Source of the DNA: Planctomycetales bacterium
GTDB lineage: Bacteria > Planctomycetota > Planctomycetia > Isosphaerales > Isosphaeraceae
Direction of reading: 5' to 3'
Assembly: GCA_027435495.1 (NCBI GenBank)
Contig: DAHZZC010000247.1
Coordinates: forward strand, 1 to 11,237
Length of the DNA stretch: 11,237 nt
The position numbers and the translations under genes were made by a program. How positions within the stretch are numbered: the stretch's first letter is position 1; every line of letters starts with the position of its first letter. This document shows, one piece after another, positions 6,169-11,237 of this stretch. The notes beneath the pieces are model-generated. The model saw only the letters and a list, made by a program, of their open reading frames with translations. It had not been told where the DNA came from and ran no database searches.

Positions 6169-6713
6169 TGCCAGTCATCCGGGGACGGTCGTCTACACGC
6201 CCACTCATGGCGGAACGTCGCGCCGAACTCAAGGGACGGCTACGCAGGGAACTGGACGGTGAGGGGGCGCCAGGTGGTCCGCTTATCTACGAGATACCCC
6301 TGAAGCAGTCGGATAAATTGGATGTAATGGTCGTCTGGGATGAATTTGAAGGTGTTTCCGTCGAGGATCGCGATGAAATCATCCTGGATGCCTACCGCGA
6401 TCGGCACGATCGGATCTCGATGGCGATGGGCGTGACCTGGCGCGAGGTCAGCGAACAGAATCTCCTCCCCTATATGGTAATCTCCAACACAGAATACCTC
6501 CAACATCTCGGGGAAGGATCCTCGGTCCCTCCGATCGATACGTCGGAGCTTCGTGAGGCCAAGCTCCGGGAAGGGGGTATCGAACGAGGTGACGGCGTGA
6601 TCCTTCTTCAATTCCCTACCCGGGTGATGGCGGAAGAGGCCCAGGCGCGGCTGGCGGCCCGCTTACCCCTTGCCGGATGGTCGGTCATGACGCAGTTGGA
6701 CCCGATTCCGTGA
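6168..6713 (+). CDS. partner protein of the HEPN-like gene, module copy 1
   Basis: The product is a 181-residue soluble protein of unknown family. Residues ~38-76 read as strand-loop-strand-helix (PLIYEIPL, LDVMVVWDEF, then EDRDEIILDAYRD). They are followed by DRISMAMGVT, LLPYMVI, an acidic middle, and VILLQFPTRVMAEEAQARLAARL with WSVMTQ near the end. The last part looks like a strand-helix-strand unit, giving an alpha/beta protein overall. It aligns over nearly its full length with the 182-residue protein at 10032-10580. The start ATG overlaps the TGA of the preceding gene and has GGGGAGGGA just upstream, deciding the start; an earlier in-frame ATG would lie inside the upstream gene. Its middle (about 6290-6500) is more AT-rich than its neighbours, a possible sign of transfer. 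It may be an antitoxin or cofactor of the HEPN-like protein (inference). Confidence 0.85.
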   Translation: MPVIRGRSSTRPLMAERRAELKGRLRRELDGEGAPGGPLIYEIPLKQSDKLDVMVVWDEFEGVSVEDRDEIILDAYRDRHDRISMAMGVTWREVSEQNLLPYMVISNTEYLQHLGEGSSVPPIDTSELREAKLREGGIERGDGVILLQFPTRVMAEEAQARLAARLPLAGWSVMTQLDPIP

Positions 6714-6718
6714 GCCTT

Positions 6719-6730
6719 CCCCGCGCGGGG
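6719..6730. promoter_or_regulatory. 12-bp GC palindrome before trpA
   Basis: CCCCGCGCGGGG is a perfect self-complementary 12-mer between the module's last stop codon and trpA. It may be chance in GC-rich DNA, the base of a weak attenuating structure, or a protein site. Confidence 0.2.
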
Positions 6731-6765
6731 TCGCTCGAAACCGTAACGAGCCCGAAATCATTCCC

Positions 6766-7599
6766 ATGAACCGAATCGACGCCCTGTTCTCCCGCCTTCG
6801 CGCCGAGAAGCAACGCGCCCTGATGCCGTTTGTGACGGCCGGCGATCCCGACCTGCCGACCACGGCGATGCTCATCAACGAGCTCGTCGCGCGAGGCGCC
6901 CACATGGTCGAGGTGGGGATTCCGTACTCCGACCCGATCGCCGACGGTCCGGTGATCGCCGCAAGCTACCACCGCGCCCTGGAGCGCGGGGTGAAGGTTG
7001 GACATATCTTCCAGACCTTCCGGACGCTTCGCGCGGAGGGCTCCGGCCGGTTCAACGAGACGCCGATGGTCGCGATGGTTTCCTACGCGATCATCCATCG
7101 GATCGGAGTCGACCGCTACCTGAACGACGCGGCGACCGCGGGGCTCGATGGCCTGATCGTGCCGGACCTGCCGGTCGAGGAGTCGCGATCGCTCATGGAG
7201 CGGGCCTCGGTCCGTCACCTGAAGCTGATCCAGCTCATCACGCCGACGACACCGAAGGACCGCGCCGTCGAGATCGCTCGGTCGACGACCGGTTTCATCT
7301 ACTACGTTTCGGTGGCGGGAATCACCGGCGAGCGGCAAGGACTGCCGTCGGATCTGGTCGACGCCGTCGGCTGGCTCCGCACCCAGACCGACCTGCCGAT
7401 CTGCATCGGATTTGGGATCAGTGGCCCGGACCAGATCCGGCAGCTTGCACCGGTGGCCGACGGCCTGATCATCGGCAGCGCGATTGTCCGTCGGCTGGCC
7501 GAGGCTGTCAACCGCCCCCGCGCCGATGTCGTCCACGAGATCGGCCAGTTCATCGGCGAGATGGCGAAGGTGCTGGAGACCGCCTCCGCCGGAGCCTGA
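6766..7599 (+). CDS. trpA: tryptophan synthase alpha subunit
   Basis: TrpA cleaves indole-3-glycerol phosphate to indole and glyceraldehyde-3-phosphate and passes indole to TrpB through the tunnel of the complex. The 277 residues fold as a TIM barrel. The catalytic acids are E49 (HMVEVGIPYSDP) and D60 (PIADGPVI), with the same numbering as in E. coli. PFVTAGDPD opens the barrel, and GLIVPDLPVEE, YYVSVAGITG and GFGISGPDQI (phosphate-binding) follow in order. The ATG at 6766 gives the conserved N-terminus (MNRIDALFSRLRAEKQRALMPF) but has only a weak ribosome site. The gene lies 52 nt after the inserted two-gene module and is probably still transcribed from upstream of trpB. A short GC hairpin follows the stop. 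Confidence 0.97.
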   Translation: MNRIDALFSRLRAEKQRALMPFVTAGDPDLPTTAMLINELVARGAHMVEVGIPYSDPIADGPVIAASYHRALERGVKVGHIFQTFRTLRAEGSGRFNETPMVAMVSYAIIHRIGVDRYLNDAATAGLDGLIVPDLPVEESRSLMERASVRHLKLIQLITPTTPKDRAVEIARSTTGFIYYVSVAGITGERQGLPSDLVDAVGWLRTQTDLPICIGFGISGPDQIRQLAPVADGLIIGSAIVRRLAEAVNRPRADVVHEIGQFIGEMAKVLETASAGA

Positions 7600-7622
7600 G
7601 CCGATCGATTCGACTCCCCAAC

Positions 7623-7642
7623 GGCCCGCGACGGGGCGGGCC
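7623..7642 (+). terminator. weak hairpin after trpA
   Basis: GGCCCGC and GCGGGCC form a perfect 7-bp stem around a 6-nt loop, 24 nt after the trpA stop. There is no U-tract after it (GAATCAAA), so intrinsic termination is uncertain. Confidence 0.35.
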
Positions 7643-7701
7643 GAATCAAACCGCTGATCGCGACGATCGGTCGAGCCGCCCCAATTTTGGCGAGAAGATT
7701 A

Positions 7702-7734
7702 TTGAACCTGCGGACGGATTGGGGTAAATATAGT
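7702..7734 (+). promoter_or_regulatory. possible promoter, AT-rich patch
   Basis: TTGAAC (7702-7707) is followed after 17 bp by TAAATA (7725-7730), which overlaps a better -10 match, TATAGT (7729-7734), at a less favourable 21-bp spacing. It is the most AT-rich stretch between trpA and the prepilin-like gene. It could drive the latter with a long leader, or an unseen RNA. Confidence 0.25.
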
Positions 7735-8201
7735 CTGGGGGCACGGATCAAACACCGTGTCCAAGACGATTCGATCGCCTGGTCCTCCTCCGGCCGGGTC
7801 CGCCTCTCCGGTCGCGATTCCTTTCGGCATCGCGTCCCGCCGTTCCGTAAGCACGGGCTGGATTGTCCCCGCCCGATCCTCAACCGTTAACTTATTCTTG
7901 TTCCAGAAGCGACCGATGGATCGGCCCGCCGATTCTTCGTCCTCGCGGAACGTCCGTCGCCCCCTCGCGGATCGTTGAACCATCGCCGGATCTCACTGTA
8001 CGTCACGGTGACGATCGCGGATCGATTCTCAGCGTCCGGAAGTTCCTGTTGCTGCGCCCATGACATCGGCAGTTCGTGATGCTGGCACTTCTGGCTGGCA
8101 TCCATCAGGTGGGTCGCGCTCGCCGACCATTCGGGCTGTCGGGAACGGCATTTCGTCCAGTCTCTGTCTCGATTGTATCTTTTCCTGGAGAGAATGTTCT
8201 C

Positions 8202-9212
8202 ATGAATTCTCGTCGTCGAGGTTTCACTCTGATCGAGCTGCTGGTCGTCATTGCGATCATCGCCGTGCTGATCGCCCTGCTCTTGCCGGCAGTGCAGGCG
8301 GCACGCGAGGCGGCCCGCCGCGCCCAGTGTACCAACAACCTCAAGCAGATCGGCCTGGGGATGCACAACTACGAGAGCGCGAATGGCTCTCTGCCGCCGG
8401 GCGAAAAGGGGTGCTGCTGGGGGACGTGGGGAGTCTTTATCCTCCCGTTCGTCGAGCAGTCGACCCTGTTCAACGCCTGGAATTCTTACGGCCGCAACGT
8501 TCCCAGCGGCGGACCGTATGATGGTTACCTCCGTTACGCCGGTGCCGCCAACACGACCGTCACGTATACCAAGGTCAATTCCTACTGCTGCCCGAGTGAT
8601 CCGAACGCTGGCATCCAGCGCAATGGGGGCATCCGCTACCACAATTACGCAGTGAATTACGGAAATGTCGACCAGGCTCAGAATGCACAGTTCCAGGTGC
8701 CGAGCCCGACGATCCCGAACACCTTCTACACGTTCAAGGGGGCCCCGTTCACGGACATCGGCTCGCCGGCGATCGACGATACCGGCTACGCGATCAATTT
8801 TGCCAGCCTGACCGTGACGCCGTTCGCAGGAATTACCGACGGCCTGAGCAACACGCTCATGAGTTCCGAGTTGAAGATCGCCAACCCTCCCAATGACCTT
8901 CGCGGCTACACCTGGTGGGGCCCGTCGGCGTCGTTCACGGCTCTCCTGACGCCGAACAGCACGCTCCCCGACACGATGGGCAACGGCGGATGCAGCGGGA
9001 TTGTCAACCCGCCGTGTAACAACGGGATCACCAACCCCAACGGCGGATACTCGATGGTCTACCTGGGGGCTCGCAGCTTCCACCCCGGCGGGGTCAACGC
9101 CGGGATGTGCGACGGCAGCGTCCGGTTCCTCAAGAACTCGGTCAACCCGATCACCTACATGGGCCTCAGCACGACGCAGGGCGGCGAGGTCATCAGCGCT
9201 GACTCGTATTGA
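8202..9212 (+). CDS. DUF1559 prepilin-like protein with H-X9-DG motif
   Basis: The product is a 336-residue type IV pilin/pseudopilin-like surface or periplasmic protein of the large planctomycete DUF1559 family. The class III leader is MNSRRRG followed by FTLIELLVVIAIIAVLIALLL. Prepilin peptidase would cut after G7, with F at +1 and the conserved E at +5. The helix continues PAVQAAREAARRAQCTNNL, a hallmark of the family, followed by a strand-rich DUF1559 domain with several cysteines. The C-terminal H-X9-DG motif is visible as H294...D304-G305 in FHPGGVNAGMCDGSV. The ATG at 8202 has GGAG-type sequence ~10 nt upstream; the longer upstream frame would precede the leader and is unlikely. The exact role (pseudopilus, adhesion or envelope) is unknown. 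It appears monocistronic. Confidence 0.95.
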   Translation: MNSRRRGFTLIELLVVIAIIAVLIALLLPAVQAAREAARRAQCTNNLKQIGLGMHNYESANGSLPPGEKGCCWGTWGVFILPFVEQSTLFNAWNSYGRNVPSGGPYDGYLRYAGAANTTVTYTKVNSYCCPSDPNAGIQRNGGIRYHNYAVNYGNVDQAQNAQFQVPSPTIPNTFYTFKGAPFTDIGSPAIDDTGYAINFASLTVTPFAGITDGLSNTLMSSELKIANPPNDLRGYTWWGPSASFTALLTPNSTLPDTMGNGGCSGIVNPPCNNGITNPNGGYSMVYLGARSFHPGGVNAGMCDGSVRFLKNSVNPITYMGLSTTQGGEVISADSY

Positions 9213-9225
9213 GGCTGGCTCTTCG

Positions 9226-9255
9226 GCCGTCGCGGACGATGGGGTCCGCGGCGGT
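9226..9255 (+). terminator. hairpin after the prepilin-like gene
   Basis: The arm 9226-9237 (GCCGTCGCGGAC) pairs with 9244-9255 (GTCCGCGGCGGT) over ~11 bp with one mismatch and a 6-nt loop, 14 nt after the stop codon. It is followed by CGAGCCTTTCGG, not a clear U-run. Its position also argues that the open frame running through it is not the true N-terminus of the next gene. Confidence 0.45.
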
Positions 9256-9355
9256 CGAGCCTTTCGGCTCCCCTTTCGGATTCGTCGCGTCGACGATAAC
9301 CTGGGCCGAAGCCGGCCCGACGTCCCGAGGCCCGGCGCCCCTGGGACCGCGACCC

Positions 9356-10075
9356 GTGATCAAGAACGACCCGACGCCTGGCGACCTACCCCTCCTGTCC
9401 CGGACTCCGGCCGCCTGGGCCGAGATCGCGATGAGCGACCCGAGGGCCCTCCTCAGCGATCACGCCTACCTGGAAAAGAAGGCCGCGGCCAACGCGCTCG
9501 AATTACTCAATCGGTGGCCCGAGCCGACCCGCCCCGAGGAGTGGACTCGCACCCTTGCCGCGGTCGCCAGCGACGAGGCCGGGCATCTCAGCGGAGTCGT
9601 CCGCCTCCTCAACGAGCGCGGGGGACAACTCGATCGCGTCCACCGGAACGATTACGCCCGCGATCTTCGCCGGCACGTCCGGAAGGGGCAGGGACCCGAG
9701 GAACTGCTCGACCGCCTGCTCATCTCCGCACTGATCGAGCTGCGATCGTGCGAGCGATTCCGGCTCCTCGCGACCTATTGCCAGGATCGCGACCCGGCCC
9801 TCTCGCGGTTCTACAGCCGACTCTGGTCGTCGGAGCTGGGCCACTACCGGGTCTTCCTCCGACTCGCCGAGTCGGTCGCCGAGCCGGACGAGGTCGGATC
9901 ACGCTGGGACGAGATGCTCCGGATCGAGGCCGAGACGATCGCCACCCAGCCGCCTGGCCCTCGGATGCACAGCGGATGGGCAATGGAGGCGACCGACGGG
10001 CCCGGCTCATCGGAACTTCATCGGTCAGAGCTCATCGGGACGACCAATCTTCCACCGGGCCCATATCTTGCGTGA
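9356..10075 (+). CDS. miaE: tRNA 2-methylthio-N6-isopentenyladenosine-37 hydroxylase
   Basis: MiaE is a di-iron monooxygenase that hydroxylates the isopentenyl group of ms2i6A37 in tRNAs, after MiaA and MiaB have acted. The ferritin-like four-helix ligand set is complete: E40 (DHAYLEKKAAANALELL), E74 and H77 (DEAGH), E128 (ISALIELRSCERF), and E160 with H163 (SSELGH). PGPRMHSG marks the usual end of the family. The GTG at 9356 gives 239 residues beginning just before the conserved LLSRTPAAW. The open frame reaches back to 9209, but that part overlaps the previous gene and a hairpin and has no family signal. The last ~32 residues after HSG look like extra tail, and the final 44 bases overlap the convergent gene at 10032. 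Confidence 0.93.
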   Translation: MIKNDPTPGDLPLLSRTPAAWAEIAMSDPRALLSDHAYLEKKAAANALELLNRWPEPTRPEEWTRTLAAVASDEAGHLSGVVRLLNERGGQLDRVHRNDYARDLRRHVRKGQGPEELLDRLLISALIELRSCERFRLLATYCQDRDPALSRFYSRLWSSELGHYRVFLRLAESVAEPDEVGSRWDEMLRIEAETIATQPPGPRMHSGWAMEATDGPGSSELHRSELIGTTNLPPGPYLA

Positions 10076-10580
10076 TGAGCCATATGGGATCGCTTCCGTT
10101 AAGCCGATCGGCGAGGCGGCGGCGCGCTGCTTCCGCTTCTTCCCGGCTGGCGAATCGTAGCTGGGGCCGATCGGTCCCCCAAAGGATCGAGGCGCCTTCC
10201 TCGATCACAGCTTCCCGGCACTGGTCCCATGTGAACGCATCGCCACTGCGCAACGCAGTGACGATCGCGAATGGCAACATCCCGGCGGCGTGGGCCTCCG
10301 GGACTGTGAGGCCACTGGCGAGCGCGATCCGATCTCCGGCGCCCGGTCCTTGAACCTTCTCATAAGCCTGGACGATGATTTCCGTGCGTTCCTCCGGGGG
10401 CAGGCGGTCCCAATCGTCCCAGACGACGGTCACATGGAGCCTGTTGCCCGGCAACGGCTCTTCGTAGATGACGGGCTGGCCGTATTCGCGATCGGAATTC
10501 CATTCATCGGCCAGCCGACCGACAAGGCCGCTGCCGTCACGGCGCACCTGGGGATGGACTCGAGTCATTCTCCTGGGCAT
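10032..10580 (-). CDS. partner protein of the HEPN-like gene, module copy 2
   Basis: The product is a 182-residue soluble alpha/beta protein, paralogous to the one at 6168-6713. Shared blocks, in order, are GQPVIYEEPL (GGPLIYEIPL in copy 1), HVTVVWDDW, PEERTEIIVQAYE, DRIALASGLT, MLPFAIV, a REA...EEG stretch, LRFASREEAEAARRRLADRL and WLITQ. Copy 2 carries a short insertion (GPGAG, ~79-82) and a longer C-terminal tail. I recognise no named family. It starts 7 nt after the HEPN-like stop with GAGG just upstream, so the pair is again likely co-translated. A second ATG four codons later has a poorly spaced site. Its 3' end overlaps the convergent miaE by 44 nt. Function is unknown and assumed linked to the HEPN-like protein. 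Confidence 0.85.
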   Translation of the reverse strand: MPRRMTRVHPQVRRDGSGLVGRLADEWNSDREYGQPVIYEEPLPGNRLHVTVVWDDWDRLPPEERTEIIVQAYEKVQGPGAGDRIALASGLTVPEAHAAGMLPFAIVTALRSGDAFTWDQCREAVIEEGASILWGTDRPQLRFASREEAEAARRRLADRLNGSDPIWLITQDMGPVEDWSSR

Positions 10581-10587
10581 GGCCGCC

Positions 10588-11094
10588 TCACAACTGGTTC
10601 GAGTGGACGAGCAACCATTCCGTCGCTTTGCGAACTTGCGTCACTTCATGGAGATAGGATTCATTCTTGCGATAGCGGAGGATCTCGCGCCAGAGGGGTT
10701 CGAGGCGCTGGCCTTGCCTCTGGACCTCGCGGCCGAACGGGACCGGATAGCTCGTCGCGGGAGATGAAGCGCGGACCCGGACGAGCAGCTCGGCCCAGGC
10801 CCGGATGTTATGCCCCTCGACCTGGCGCGGCCAGGCGATTCCGAGCAAACGGCCCCGGTCGATTGCCGGTAGGAGGTGGCGTCTCCAGGTGATCGAATCG
10901 ACTTCCGCCACCCCGAGTAGCGAGAAATAGCCAGCCTTCAGAATCATCTCCGCGGTGTATCCCCAGAGATAAATGGCGCCGGTCCGTTGGCCGGCCGCCC
11001 CCAGAACGAGGGCCTCATCGTAGCGTCGGCGCGCAGCCAGTCGAAACTCGCGGATGCTATCCTCGCGACACCGTTCGATGAGCCGCCTCGGCAT
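10588..11094 (-). CDS. HEPN-like helical protein, module copy 2
   Basis: The product has 168 residues from the ATG at 11094, which has GAGGA ~8 nt upstream and gives an N-terminus matching copy 1 in length. An ATG at 11124 would add ten residues but lacks a ribosome site. Blocks shared with 5635-6168 are TGAIYLWGYTAEMILKAGYF (38-57), H95-x4-WAELL, WREILRYRK (135-143) and a final helix VRKATEWLLVH. The second-helix pattern A-x-Y-L-x-G-Y-x-x-E-x-x-L-K-A is that of HEPN-fold proteins. R90-x4-H95 fits the R-x4-6-H spacing of HEPN RNases, but it lies in the middle of the protein rather than the last helix, and copy 1 has M94 at the equivalent position, so I do not take it as catalytic. The protein is soluble and of unknown function, and is followed by its partner gene after 7 nt. 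Confidence 0.85.
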   Translation of the reverse strand: MPRRLIERCREDSIREFRLAARRRYDEALVLGAAGQRTGAIYLWGYTAEMILKAGYFSLLGVAEVDSITWRRHLLPAIDRGRLLGIAWPRQVEGHNIRAWAELLVRVRASSPATSYPVPFGREVQRQGQRLEPLWREILRYRKNESYLHEVTQVRKATEWLLVHSNQL

Positions 11095-11165
11095 GGATTC
11101 GGTCCTCGTTCCCGGATCATGCATGGCGGATTCGTTGCGCGGGCTTCTGATCGGCGGCGGCCCGC

Positions 11166-11237
11166 TCAGACCTCAAAGCTTTGATGCAGTTCGGGGGTGT
11201 GGACGGTGTTCTGAACGAAGGGTTGAAGGACCGGGGT
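11166..11237 (-). CDS. possible C-terminal end of a gene entering from the right
   Basis: The minus frame is open from the right edge to a TGA at 11166-11168, giving 23 residues (it ends LHQSFEV). Codon use is plausible for this genome, and the gap to the HEPN-like start is ~70 nt, so it may be an upstream neighbour on the same strand. The fragment is too short to recognise a family, and an open frame of this size can occur by chance. Confidence 0.3.
   Translation of the reverse strand, partial: TPVLQPFVQNTVHTPELHQSFEV

Larger units (their letters stand above)
7600..8201. other. gene-poor region between trpA and the prepilin-like gene
   Basis: These ~600 bases hold no gene I can support; open frames here are short and show no protein-like pattern. 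I see a short GC hairpin soon after trpA (7623-7642), an AT-rich patch with promoter-like boxes (7702-7734), and a perfect CGTCAC-G-GTGACG inverted repeat (8001-8013). If the 7702 boxes are real, the prepilin-like mRNA would have a ~460-nt leader. Confidence 0.5.

Noticed and set aside
7757..7978. 73-residue plus-strand frame between trpA and the prepilin-like gene
   Set aside because: Ser/Arg/Pro-rich composition, no ribosome site and no domain pattern; it is treated as non-coding.
7887..9083. Long open frame antisense to the prepilin-like gene
   Set aside because: It has no recognisable motifs and lies opposite a clear DUF1559 protein.
10795..10840. R90-x4-H95 in the second HEPN-like protein as a HEPN RNase active site
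   Set aside because: The spacing fits, but the position is mid-protein rather than in the last helix, and the arginine is a methionine in the paralogue.

Overview
The window is high-GC chromosomal DNA that looks like a planctomycete, most likely near the Isosphaeraceae. The main evidence is a DUF1559 prepilin-like protein with a class III leader and an H-X9-DG motif, a type abundant in that phylum. A Tat-exported protein fragment at the left edge resembles planctomycete proteins, and a short GC-rich palindromic repeat looks similar to intergenic repeats I associate with these genomes. The species cannot be named from the sequence.

Layout, left to right. Positions 1-267 (minus) hold the N-terminus of a Tat-exported protein running off the edge. 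Positions 268-1324 have no intact gene. They contain a decayed DUF3226-like (TOPRIM) gene remnant and a nested repeat cluster: two diverged ~135-bp elements with palindromic inverted ends flank two copies of a 49-bp repeat. A periplasmic di-heme cytochrome c follows on the minus strand (1325-2713). Next is a small conserved-looking hypothetical gene (2972-3424) with a good sigma70-type promoter, ending at a long hairpin. That hairpin is shared with a convergent gene for a membrane-anchored beta-rich protein (3483-3926). trpB (4354-5610) and trpA (6766-7599) encode the two subunits of tryptophan synthase. Between them lie two unrelated genes (5635-6168 and 6168-6713) that overlap as TGATG. Then come a ~600-bp gene-poor stretch, the DUF1559 prepilin-like gene (8202-9212), and a MiaE tRNA hydroxylase (9356-10075). 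A second copy of the two-gene module follows on the minus strand (10032-11094), convergent with and overlapping miaE. The last 72 bases may hold the C-terminus of one more minus-strand gene.

The most interesting content is the two-gene module, present twice as diverged paralogues in the same gene order: an alpha-helical HEPN-like protein of ~170-177 residues, followed by a partner of ~181 residues of unknown fold. Both pairs align along most of their length by eye. One copy sits inside the trp operon, and the other butts against the 3' end of miaE. Two proteins kept together in fixed order, sitting in unrelated contexts and diverging together, suggest a functional pair. Possible roles are toxin-antitoxin, nucleotide sensing or defence. 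The function is unknown and the HEPN-like assignment is by pattern only.
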